From NCBI GenBank assembly GCA_963742585.1, contig CAVUMI010000006.1, positions 372,001 through 436,000 of the forward strand: 64,000 nt of DNA, in the 5' to 3' direction. Below the pieces are notes generated by a model. It was not told the DNA's origin, made no database searches, and saw nothing but the letters and a program-made list of their open reading frames with translations. Positions 18,776 through 27,447 of the stretch are shown one piece after another. The DNA is from JACDEA01 sp963742585. GTDB lineage: Bacteria; Actinomycetota; Acidimicrobiia; Acidimicrobiales; JACDEA01. Numbering within the stretch: position 1 is the first letter of the stretch; the number at the start of each line of letters is the position of its first letter. The position numbers were made by a program, and so were the translations under genes.

Positions 18776-19566
18776 TGCGATCGCACCCGCTCGAGAAACC
18801 GCATCGCGCCGTGACCACCTTTGTACGCAACGATGTCGGACGGCCAGGCCGCGATGACCGCGGCCATGCGGGCGGCAACCTCCGGTCGTTGCTCGATGGC
18901 GCTGATCGGTACCTGCTGGGTGCGGATGGTGAACAGCACCCCGTCGGCGTCGGGCAGGCGACGAAGGGTCTGCCGCTCGCTGCGCAGATACAGCTCGCCT
19001 GCGTCGCGCCGAGTCGCGTTCCAATCGGGGAGAAAGTACGTCGGGTCGTCGTGGATACTCCAGTTGCGCCGCCACACCGGCCGGCCCGGCTTGAGTCGCC
19101 TTATGAACGCGCCGACGCGCCCAGCGAGTTTGCTGTCGTAGCCGGGGACAGGCCCGTGCACCGCGTCGATCGGACGGCCCAACTTGTCGGACAGCCGCCA
19201 GTACGACGGGAAGCACAACGAGGCTGCGTCGAGGAACACGTCGCCGTCACGGAGTACGAGCAGACACAGGTCTTCCTGCACTAAGCGGCCGGCGGCGTCA
19301 AGCGGGTGCAACGTCGAGTCACCGGCCCTCCCCGTCACTGTCTCAACCAACGCCAGCGTGGCGCGCGATCCGGCGGCGACTGCCGGTGTATCGAGCGCGG
19401 CGAACACCTCGTGATGGCGGTTGGCGAGCAGCTCAGCCTTGAGCCGCAGGTCGTGCTCCTCGTCAGCGTCAGGGAGAAAACCATGACCCGCGCCGATCGC
19501 ACGCGTGCCCATCGACCACCACGGCGGTCCCGGCTCGAGCTGAAGCTCGTCGACCCAGTCGATCAC
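18772..19566 (-). CDS. DUF3445 / heme-dependent oxidative N-demethylase family protein
   Basis: 264 residues, intact. Family hallmarks are WSIHDDPTYFLP and YLRSERQTLRRLPDADGVLF followed by TIRTQ, with LCLLVLRDGDVFLDAASLCF upstream. Family members bind heme and remove N-methyl groups by oxidation, often with flavin/ferredoxin partners; none of those is visible here. Overlaps the next gene by four bases. Confidence 0.8.
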   Translation of the reverse strand: MIDWVDELQLEPGPPWWSMGTRAIGAGHGFLPDADEEHDLRLKAELLANRHHEVFAALDTPAVAAGSRATLALVETVTGRAGDSTLHPLDAAGRLVQEDLCLLVLRDGDVFLDAASLCFPSYWRLSDKLGRPIDAVHGPVPGYDSKLAGRVGAFIRRLKPGRPVWRRNWSIHDDPTYFLPDWNATRRDAGELYLRSERQTLRRLPDADGVLFTIRTQQVPISAIEQRPEVAARMAAVIAAWPSDIVAYKGGHGAMRFLERVRSQ

Positions 19567-19573
19567 CGGGCCA

Positions 19574-19613
19574 GCCTGCCACCGTCCGCCAACGCGATTG
19601 GCGGCTGGCAGGC
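19574..19613. promoter_or_regulatory. Bipartite hairpin between divergent genes
   Basis: GCCTGCCA (19574-19581) pairs with TGGCAGGC (19606-19613), and CCGCCAA (19586-19592) with TTGGCGG (19598-19604), leaving a five-base loop. It lies eight bases before the DUF3445 start and upstream of the DUF6351 gene, so a regulatory role is possible. Confidence 0.55.
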
Positions 19614-19685
19614 CTCCGCTCTACCGTGCCGGGCGAGCCGTCGCGGTTATCGGACGTTGGCTGGGGGCGATCGAGAGGAAAGAGC

Positions 19686-22158
19686 GTGGGGACGACGGTT
19701 CGACGGGCGATGCTGATCGGCATTGCCGCGCTGTTCGCCGCGGCCAACCAGCTGACGCCGACTGAGGCCGCCGCCGCGACGACCTACGCCGAACCGCTCG
19801 GGATCCCGGCACAGTCCTCGTTCGATCCGCTCGACAACGGCGGTCCTGTGCAGGTCCGGACACTCTCCGGTCGCGCCGATCTCGTGTCCGGCGGCGACAC
19901 CCTCGTTGAGATCGCCGTCCCCACCGGCACCGCTCTCGATCGCGTCAAGGTCACCGCCGGCCATCGCGACGTCACCAGCGCGTTCCGGCCCGCCGGTCCC
20001 GGACTGCGCGGCCTGGTAACCGGTCTCCCGGTCGGGCGGACTCCTATCACCGCGAGGCTCGGCGACGGCTCTGGCGCGCGGCTCTGGGTGAAGAACGTGC
20101 CCCAGAGCGGCCCGGTTTTCTCAGGACCGCTCATCGAGCCGTGGACGTGTCGCAACGGGTCCAACGCGCGGGACTGCGCGCTGCCGCCGAGAGTCGTGTA
20201 CTGGTACAAGTCCAGCGACCCGACCAAGGGCGGCGTGGCCATCCAAACCCCTGTCGTCGGCGCGGTGGGCGCGTCGCTCCAGTCGTATGACCCGCAGAAC
20301 CCGCCCAGCGACGTCGCCACCACCACCACGGACGAAGGAACGGCGGTCCCGTTCATCGTGCGGGAGGAGACGGGCTACAGCCTGCGCGACCAGTACAGGA
20401 TCGCCGCGCTGTGGGACCCGGCCCAGGGCAGATGGCCCGACCCCACCGCCGCCAACCCAGGATTCGCCAACAAGCTGGTCCTGACCCACGGCGCCAGCTG
20501 CGACACCGCGTACGAGTCCGGCAACGCTCCTGATGTCCTGTACGACGGACGCGCTGCGTCAGGGCTTCGCGGTTGCCTCGCACGCGCTCGACAACGCGGG
20601 CCACAACTGCAACATCGTGACGCAGGCCGAGTCGCTGATCATGACCAAGGAGATGGTGGCGGAGCGCTTCGGTCCGATTCGCTACACGATCGGCACCGGG
20701 TGTTCCGGCGGATCGTTGGTGCAGCAGCAAGTGGCCAACGCCTACCCGGGCGTATACCAGGGGATAACCCCGCAGTGCAGCTTCCCCGACGCGTGGAGCT
20801 CGGCGCAGCAGTACGTCGACTACATCGGGCTGCGCGCCTATCTCGAAGACCCGCAGACGGTGCTCGAGACCGGCATCCTTCCGGCGCAGTGGCCGAGTAT
20901 CTACGGCCACCTCAACCCGGGCAACCAGATCACGTTCACGATCGCGATCGCCAACAGTGGTGACCCCTCGCGCTCGTGCCCTGGCGTCGCCGCCGAACGC
21001 GTCTACAACGAGAACACCAATCCCGCCGGCGTTCGCTGCGCTCTGCACGACTACATGCGCAATGTCTTCGGGACCTACGAGACGGGGCCCCAAAGGGGGA
21101 AGGCTCGCCGGCCCATCAGCACCGTCGGCGTGCAGTACGGCCTCTCCGGGCTCCAGGCTTTTCTGCGGCCCGAGACTGCTGACGCGACCCGACCGCCGCT
21201 GACACCGGACCAGTTCGTTGCCCTCAACACTGCTGTTGGCAGCTACGACCTCGACTGGAACCACACAACACAGCGCGTCCCCGCCGATGCGCTCGCCATG
21301 GAACGCGTGTACCGCAGCGGCGCGGCCAACACCGGCGCCCACCTCAACCAGGTCGCCATCCTCGACCTCGGCGGACCCGAGCCCGGTGCGTTCCACGACA
21401 TCTACCGCAAGCATGCGATGCGGGCCCGCCTCGTCCGTGAACACGGCACCGCGGCCAACCAAGTGTTCTGGGAGGGCCAGACCCCGCTTCTGGGCGACGT
21501 CACGTTCGTCGACGCCGCCATCGCCAAGATGGACGAGTGGCTGGCCGCGGTCGAGGCGGACACGCGCGCCGTGCCGCTACCGAAGAAGATCATCGACGCC
21601 AAGGGGAAGGCCGGCGTAATCGAGCGCTGTGTGACCGCCCTCGGTGTCGACGCGCTCGCTTCGCTGTGTCGCACGACCGTCGATGCCACCCTCTTCAGTT
21701 CGCCGCGGATCGAAGCGGGCGGCGGCGATCAGGCGTCGGTCAACGGCGTCGGACCGGCGAAGGTTGGTTTCGCCGACGACCGCCTGGATTGCCAGACGAT
21801 CCCGCTCGAGAGCTACCCCTACGGCGGGAGTCGCTTCGCCGACGTGTTCACGCCCGCGCAACAGGCCGCGTTGCGGACGACGTTCCCGAGCGGCGTCTGC
21901 GACTACTCCAAGCCCGGGAAGAGCTTCCAGCCTGCGGTGCCGTGGCTGACCTACCAGGACGCCACCGGCAAGGTCGTCTATGGCGGCGCGCCCTTGGGCG
22001 CCTCGCCCGCATCAGCAGCGGTCGCCGCGTCTGGCGCGGGCTCGGGCATCCTGCCGCCCACCGGCGGCGGTCCGCTCCCGGCCATTGCCGTCGCGCTCCT
22101 TGTGCTCGCCGCGATGGTCGACCGAGCGCGGCGTCGCTCTCACCTCCTGACCGCCTGA
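19686..22158 (+). CDS. Large secreted DUF6351-type protein with LPPTG sorting signal (frameshifted)
   Basis: GTG at 19686, signal peptide MLIGIAALFAAANQLTPTEA. About 823 residues. The core has hydrolase-like motifs (KLVLTHGASCDTAYESGNAP, HALDNAGHNCN and the nucleophile-elbow-like GTGCSGGSLVQQQ), which I associate with DUF6351 proteins. One inserted base near 20550. The C-terminus is ILPPTGGG, a hydrophobic segment (PAIAVALLVLAAMV) and RARRRS: an LPxTG sorting signal for sortase attachment to the cell wall. No sortase gene lies in the window. Confidence 0.8.
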
Positions 22159-22187
22159 TGGCATAGATATGGCATCATTTGTGGCAT
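22159..22187 (+). promoter_or_regulatory. Three TGGCAT direct repeats at the mazE start
   Basis: TGGCAT occurs at 22159-22164, 22170-22175 and 22182-22187, spaced 11 and 12 bases. The last one includes the mazE ATG. Likely antitoxin/complex binding sites for autoregulation; inferred from position. Confidence 0.55.
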
Positions 22188-22473
22188 GCCTCGTGAGCGC
22201 ATCTCCACGACTGTCGACCGCGACCGCCTCGCACTGTGCAGACGGCTTATAGGCACCAACGACAGCACGCTGATCGACCGGGCACTTGCCGCGCTGCTCG
22301 ACGCTCTCGAAGCCGAACGCGAGCAGGAAGCGCTCGATGCGATGCCATACGAAGCAGATGCCGAGCTCGCTTGGGTCGCTCCTGACGGTCCCGATCTCCC
22401 CTATGACGGCGAGATACCCGTGGACGTGAAGCGCCTTGCCGAGAAGCGCAGACGGCAGCGAGACCGCGCTTGA
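22186..22473 (+). CDS. mazE: MazE-like ribbon-helix-helix antitoxin
   Basis: 95 residues. The N-terminus RISTTVDRDRLALCRRLIGT fits a short DNA-binding ribbon-helix-helix. The C-terminal acidic tail (DAELAWVAPDGPDLPYDG) would wrap the toxin. Overlaps the toxin start by four bases (TTGA). Confidence 0.75.
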   Translation: MPRERISTTVDRDRLALCRRLIGTNDSTLIDRALAALLDALEAEREQEALDAMPYEADAELAWVAPDGPDLPYDGEIPVDVKRLAEKRRRQRDRA

Positions 22474-22781
22474 AGGGACTCGCACACGGTCAGGTCTGGT
22501 GGGCCGACGTCGACAAGGTCCGCCCGGTCGTCGTCCTGACACGCGGGCGCGTTGCCGACCGTCTACAGCGCGTGTTGGTCGCGCCCATCACGACGACGGT
22601 CCGCGGTTTGGCCACCGAAGTCGCGCTTGGCGAAGCCGAGGGCGTCACACAGGGCTGTGTCGCCAACCTCGACAACGCGCAGCTCGTGCCGGTGGATGTT
22701 CTCCTGCGTAGGGCTGGACGCGTTAACCCATCCCGCTGGCCGGAGTTCTGCACCGCGATGGCCAAGGTGATGGCCTGCTGA
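22470..22781 (+). CDS. mazF: MazF-family endoribonuclease toxin
   Basis: 103 residues, starting at TTG 22470, which overlaps the antitoxin stop. PemK/MazF fold motifs: GQVWWADVDKVRPVVVLTRG, VAPITTTVRGLATEV and the Asn-Leu segment CVANLDNAQLVPVD. Cuts RNA when not bound by antitoxin. Its TGA shares a base with the ATG of the P450 gene, so the P450 may be translated from the same message. Confidence 0.85.
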   Translation: MKGLAHGQVWWADVDKVRPVVVLTRGRVADRLQRVLVAPITTTVRGLATEVALGEAEGVTQGCVANLDNAQLVPVDVLLRRAGRVNPSRWPEFCTAMAKVMAC

Positions 22782-23953
22782 TGGACATCAGGTTCGATCC
22801 GTTCGCGGAGGGCGTGCTCGCCAACCCGTATCCCTGGTACCGCTGGCTACGAAGCGAAGGGCCCTGTCACCACGTCGTCGAGCACGACGTCTGGGTGATT
22901 AGCCGGTATCAGGATGTGATCGACGCTCTTCGCAACACCGAAGTCTTCTCATCACGCGACGGCGTCGGGCACCAGCGGCGCGGGACACGCGACATGATCA
23001 GCGCTGACCCACCCGAGCACACCCGGCTCCGCCGCCTCGTCAACCGTCGGTTCCTCCCAAGGGCGATAGCCGACCTCGAGCCCCGGGTCAGGGAGATCAT
23101 CAACTCACTCGTCGAGCCCATGCTCGAGAGCGGTCAAGGTGACCTGGTGGCCGAGTTGGCTGAGCCCCTTCCGATCATCGTCATCGCCGAGCTTTTGGGC
23201 ATCGACCCCGAACGCCGCGTGGACTTCAAGCGCTGGTCGGATGACGTCCTCGACCTCACTGCCGGCGGGCTCGCCCCGGACGCGCTCGCCCGAGCGGAGT
23301 CAGGTCGTCACGAGCTAGGCGCTCACCTCCGAGAGGCGGTCGCCGATCGACGCGAGCGGCCCCGCCCGGGCGCTTCGGACCTGATCACCGCGCTGGTCAC
23401 GGCCAATGAGGCGGACGCGCTGACTGTGCAGGAAATCCTCGACCTCTGCGTGCTGCTGCTCGTCGCCGGGAACGAAACAACGACGAATGCCGTTGGCAAC
23501 GGCGCCCTGGCGATCATGGAACAACCCGACCAGTGGCGTCCCATCCTCGAGGACCCCGACTTGGTACCCAGCTTCGTCGAGGAGTCGCTTCGTTACGACG
23601 CGCCGATTCAGGGACTGTTCCGTACTGCACTCGAGGATGTCGACATCGCGGGGACGACCATCCCCGAAGGCGCGCGGGTGATGGTGTTGTTCGGATCGGC
23701 GAACCGCGATGACCACCACTACCCGCACGCCGATACGTTCGTTGGCACACGCAACCCGCTCGACCACGTCGCGTTCGGGAGTGGCATCCACCTTTGTCTC
23801 GGTGCTCCGTTGGCTCGACTCGAACTCACCGTGTTGTGCCGCGTGTTCCTCGAGCGGCTTCGACGCATCGTTCCTAGCGGCGACGTCGTTCGCACGCACA
23901 ACGCACTGACTCGCGGGGTCCGCAAGCTCCCCGTCGTGCTCGAGCCCCGCTGA
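22781..23953 (+). CDS. Cytochrome P450
   Basis: 390 residues, intact. I-helix AGNETTTNAVG, ExxR in EESLRYDAP, heme loop VAFGSGIHLCLGAPLARLE with Cys ligand, and ADPPEHTRLRRLVNRRF, all typical of soluble bacterial CYPs. Needs a ferredoxin and reductase, not found here. Substrate unknown. The overlap with mazF (TGATG) is unusual. Confidence 0.93.
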   Translation: MDIRFDPFAEGVLANPYPWYRWLRSEGPCHHVVEHDVWVISRYQDVIDALRNTEVFSSRDGVGHQRRGTRDMISADPPEHTRLRRLVNRRFLPRAIADLEPRVREIINSLVEPMLESGQGDLVAELAEPLPIIVIAELLGIDPERRVDFKRWSDDVLDLTAGGLAPDALARAESGRHELGAHLREAVADRRERPRPGASDLITALVTANEADALTVQEILDLCVLLLVAGNETTTNAVGNGALAIMEQPDQWRPILEDPDLVPSFVEESLRYDAPIQGLFRTALEDVDIAGTTIPEGARVMVLFGSANRDDHHYPHADTFVGTRNPLDHVAFGSGIHLCLGAPLARLELTVLCRVFLERLRRIVPSGDVVRTHNALTRGVRKLPVVLEPR

Positions 23954-24052
23954 ACTCCTCGGTACGGCCGATCCTTTGACTGTTCTTTTGGTCGGCGCGG
24001 GCGCATGATGTCGGAAGGAGCCCACCGGGCTTCTGAGGGGGGAGTTGATCAA

Positions 24053-24559
24053 ATGCAAATCACGCGAACGCGCTTGCGTCGCACGCGAGCGTGGACAGTG
24101 GTTGCCGCGGTGACAATGGTCACGGCATCACTCGTTATCGCTCCGGGGGCGCACGCCGCGCCGCTCTTCGCGTCGAAAACAAGCGTGGCCGGCTACCCGT
24201 TCTTTGGCCCCCACGGGCCAAACGACCTACACGTCATCCTGTTGGCGGAAGTGTCGCCCCTCGTGTTGACCACGTTGGGCTTGCTCACGCACCCGACGGT
24301 CCGGTTCGACGTGACCTTGTCGGACTCAGAGTCGCTCACGCTCACCGCTCCGATAGGCCCCTGCGTAAACCCGCCAGGGGGGTGTTCGACGAGCGTTGAC
24401 TTCCACGCCGACGTCGAGTGCGACCCCAACGACCCCGGAATATGGGTGACGGCGACGTATAGCGGCGAGACGGTGGATCCGCCGCTGAACCTCGTGATCA
24501 GTACGCCGAGCACGTCCGCGGCGTATTTGATCAGTCGCTGCCCGACGGAGAGCTTCTAA
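24053..24559 (+). CDS. Small secreted protein, unrecognised family, copy 1
   Basis: 168 residues, ATG at 24053 behind GGGGGGAG. Signal peptide ending GAHA before APLFASKTSVAGYPFFGP. The mature domain shares conserved blocks with copies at 33030, 36720 and 37227: DLHVILLAEVSP, FHADVECDPNDPGIWV, ATYSGETVDPPLN and terminal SRCPTESF. Four Cys in the mature domain suggest disulfides. Looks beta-rich; function unknown. Its TAA overlaps the stop of the convergent hydrolase gene. Confidence 0.75.
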   Translation: MQITRTRLRRTRAWTVVAAVTMVTASLVIAPGAHAAPLFASKTSVAGYPFFGPHGPNDLHVILLAEVSPLVLTTLGLLTHPTVRFDVTLSDSESLTLTAPIGPCVNPPGGCSTSVDFHADVECDPNDPGIWVTATYSGETVDPPLNLVISTPSTSAAYLISRCPTESF

Positions 24560-25421
24560 GCGCGCAGCACGGCGCGCAGCCTGGCGGCGAAGGCTTCGGG
24601 TTCGCCCGACTGCCCGTACTCGCCACCGAGAAAGCCCCCGTGGCCGCCGGGGAACTCCACCGGCTTGGTGTCGAGCAACTCGGCTACCGCCTCGCCCCGC
24701 GCTGAGCGAGCTCGCCATTCGAGCCAGCACCGACGGCCACCACGATTCGCGTCGACGCGGCCCGCAGCGCGTCGGGATCGGGGCGGTACTGCGGGACGGT
24801 CACGATGTTTGAGCCGAGCATCAGGTCGTCACGACGCCCGTCGTCCTCTGTCGGCATGCCGAACGACGCGGGATCCGGCGCCGGGCGCGATGCGAATTCC
24901 GCCGGCACCGGTCCCTGCAGCGACACCAGCGCAATGAAGTGCGCCATGCCGTACCCGAAGCCCTGGCGGTGGTAAGTGTCGTGAATGGCTTGGCAGGCAG
25001 CGAGCGCGTTCGCCGCGTCCGGTAACAGGCTGGCCAACGGAGGCTCGTGGGCAACAACGGTTCGAACGAGCTCCGGGCGAGTGGCAACGAGGGCGAGCGC
25101 GTTCACCGCGCCGCCGCTGCTGGCGAAGAGGTCGACCGGCCCCCCACCGACCGCCTCGATCACCGCCGCAACGTCGCCCGCGTGCACGTCGGGCGTTACC
25201 TCGACGTCGGCGTCGGTTCGCTCGCTGCGCTCGACCCCGCGCGGGTCGTAGGTGACGACCGTGCGGTCGGTGAAATGCGTGGCCAGGCTGCCGAACCCGG
25301 CAGCACCCATGGGCGAACCGATCATCAGGAGTACGGGCGCGTCGGCCGGCTCGCTCGCCCGGACGTCGTAGCGAAGCACAGCGCCGGGCACCTCGAGCGT
25401 GTGAGTGACGGGTTCGGTCAT
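24556..25421 (-). CDS. Alpha/beta-fold hydrolase (frameshifted near C-terminus)
   Basis: ATG at 25421 behind GAAGGAGAG. Motifs: APVLLMIGSPMGAAGFGSL, TYDPRGVERSER and nucleophile elbow FASSGGAVNALAL. A frame change near 24705 leads to the expected end AVAELLDTKPVEFPGGHGGF, which carries the His of the triad (GGHGGF), then LRAVLRA. About 288 residues. Cytoplasmic; substrate unknown. Confidence 0.82.
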
Positions 25422-25490
25422 CGGACTCTCCTTCGGCGATCCATCAATCAGATAGACGCAGGCCGACGACCGAACTCATCGCCGCTCGCG

Positions 25491-25844
25491 TCAGCCGAGG
25501 TTGTTGATGCCCGGAGTCTGGTCCGCCGGCGTGAACTCGACCAGGTCAACGTCGCGGTTGACGAGCGCATTGTGCCCGGGACGAATGTAATACGCCTGGC
25601 CGGCGTTGAGGGTCTCGCTGGTGCCGTCGGTGAAGCGCATGGTGAGGCTGCCGTTGACCACATAGCCCCAGTGCGACTCCTGGCACGCGCCGTCAGGCAG
25701 GTCGGCGTACATCTCGCCGGTGTCGAGGCCCTTGGCCCAATGCTCGAGGGCGATGGTCATCCCGCCGTCGACGGCGCGGTGTTGCTGGCCGACGCCGTCG
25801 AGGTCGACCGCCAGCTCGGTGTTGTCGCGAGTGAAAACTCCCAT
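25491..25844 (-). CDS. Cupin protein
   Basis: 117 residues. Single-domain cupin with HWGYVVNGSLTMRF and AGQAYYIRPGHNALV. Similar in layout to the cupin at 12648-13019, but the first motif is reduced to one His (SHWG). Divergent from the MerR gene. Confidence 0.8.
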   Translation of the reverse strand: MGVFTRDNTELAVDLDGVGQQHRAVDGGMTIALEHWAKGLDTGEMYADLPDGACQESHWGYVVNGSLTMRFTDGTSETLNAGQAYYIRPGHNALVNRDVDLVEFTPADQTPGINNLG

Positions 25845-25924
25845 GTCGTTCTCCCTGTTCAGGGACCGTTCCCCGGTCCGTTCGCGGGACCGTAAACCTT
25901 GAACTCGAATGTCAGGTCAAGCCC

Positions 25925-25956
25925 TTGACCCTGCACTGGGGTTCAGGGTTTATGGT
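25925..25956 (+). promoter_or_regulatory. MerR-type promoter with 20-bp spacer and dyad
   Basis: TTGACC (25925-25930) and TATGGT (25951-25956) are separated by 20 bases, the over-long spacing that MerR proteins correct by twisting DNA. The spacer region has the dyad ACCCTG-N10-CAGGGT (25928-25949). The merR GTG is eight bases past the -10, so the message is probably leaderless. Confidence 0.75.
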
Positions 25957-25963
25957 GTGCTGA

Positions 25964-26419
25964 GTGCGGATCGCGGAACTGGCCGACCGGGTGGGAGTGC
26001 CCACGTCAACGGTCCGCTACTACGAGCGGGTCGGGTTGCTCGCATCACCGTCTCGGACGGCGTCGGGCTACCGCGACTACGACGATGCGGACGCGGCGAG
26101 GCTCCTCTTCATCTCGCGAGCGCGTCGCATGGGCCTGAGCTGCGAGCAGATCACCGAGTTGCTGCCGATCTGGGGTGGCACGAATTGCGGCGCCGCTCAG
26201 GAGCGCGTGACCCAGCTCATCGAGGACAAGAAGGCCGAGATCACCGAACGCATCGCCGAACTCAAGGATTTCGCGAAACAACTCGACGTCGTGCGCGACG
26301 TGCTCGACGCCGCACCGTCACCGGCCGCTTGCCGCACCGACCTTTCCTGCTGTGTCCCCGAGACCGGCGGGGTGGGCCTGGTCGCCGTCGATCTGCAGCC
26401 AACCCATCGCAGTCGTTGA
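25964..26419 (+). CDS. MerR-family regulator with Cys-rich metal-site-like C-terminus
   Basis: 151 residues from GTG 25964. Helix-turn-helix IAELADRVGVPTSTVRYYER, dimer helix about residues 85-120, and Cys in NCGAAQERV, CRTDLSCC and the closing segment. The Cys arrangement points to a metal or thiol effector, not a known one. Directly followed by an MpaB-type oxygenase gene. Confidence 0.85.
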   Translation: MRIAELADRVGVPTSTVRYYERVGLLASPSRTASGYRDYDDADAARLLFISRARRMGLSCEQITELLPIWGGTNCGAAQERVTQLIEDKKAEITERIAELKDFAKQLDVVRDVLDAAPSPAACRTDLSCCVPETGGVGLVAVDLQPTHRSR

Positions 26420-27283
26420 TTGAGTGAGCGGATCGAGCTCGGGCCGAGCTCGCTGCTGTGGCGGTGGGCCGGCGACAGCCGCATCGCCTACTTGGGCGGC
26501 ACCATCGGGCTGCTGCAGACCATGCACCCGGCGATCGGTGCCGCGCTCATCGAGCACTCCAACTTCTTCGATGATCCCGTCGATCGCGTGTTCCGTTCAC
26601 TGCCGCGGATCCTTGGGACGGTCTACGACGCCGACGGCAACGCCACCGGTCGTGAAGTCAGAGAGTTCCACCGCTCGATCAAAGGCGACGACGACGGCCA
26701 CAAGCGGCCGTACCACGCGCTGGATCCGTCGACGTTCTGGTGGGCGCACGCAACGTTCCAGTTCATGGCCGAGCAGGTCGCCGACCGCTTCGACCGCCAC
26801 ACCCTCACCGAGCCCGAACGCGAACAGCTCTACCAGGAAGGGCTCGAGTGGTACCGGCGCTACGGCGTGAGCGAACGCGTCGTCCCTCCGACCCGCGCCG
26901 CATTCCAGATCGAGTGGGACCGGATCTGCGACGAGCTACTCGAGCTCAACGAAGCGACACAGTTCCTGCTCGACACCCTCGACCAGCCGCTCCTTCCAGC
27001 CTTCGAAGGACGGGCACCACTGCCCCGCCATCTCCACCGAGTCGCCGACACGTGGATCGTCCGGCGCGCGCTCTCCCGCCCAGCGCGCATCGTCGCCATT
27101 GGCGGGCTCCCGCCGCGAGTGCGGACGCGACTCGGCATCCCGTGGAGCCGCAACGATCAGCGCCAACTTGACGTCATCGAGTCTGCAGTCACCCATACGC
27201 GGATCTTGGTCCCGGCCACCATGCGCTGGCAGCCCCGCGCCGTCGACGCCTGGCGTCGCACCCTCGGACGCGTCCCGCGCTGA
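26420..27283 (+). CDS. MpaB/DUF2236-family heme oxygenase
   Basis: 287 residues, TTG start at 26420 directly after the MerR stop. Family motifs: LLWRWAGDSRIAYLGGTIGL, REFHRSIKGDDDG and FWWAHATFQFMAEQVADRF, with candidate heme-binding His in HRSIKG and WWAHATF. Members of this group (for example the latex-clearing protein relatives) bind b-type heme. The intact length and adjacency suggest MerR control. Confidence 0.8.
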   Translation: MSERIELGPSSLLWRWAGDSRIAYLGGTIGLLQTMHPAIGAALIEHSNFFDDPVDRVFRSLPRILGTVYDADGNATGREVREFHRSIKGDDDGHKRPYHALDPSTFWWAHATFQFMAEQVADRFDRHTLTEPEREQLYQEGLEWYRRYGVSERVVPPTRAAFQIEWDRICDELLELNEATQFLLDTLDQPLLPAFEGRAPLPRHLHRVADTWIVRRALSRPARIVAIGGLPPRVRTRLGIPWSRNDQRQLDVIESAVTHTRILVPATMRWQPRAVDAWRRTLGRVPR

Positions 27284-27447
27284 CGTCGCAGACCGTCCGT
27301 ACGGCCGACGGCCTGGCGACCACGTCTTAGTTCGCTCTACGCAGTTCCGTCTGGAGCTGCATGGCCTTGCAACGCCGTGACGCAGATCACGCCGGTGTGC
27401 GGCCGGCGCCGGCGCGTCCGTGGTTGTTGGTTGGCCGTGCTGGCCCG

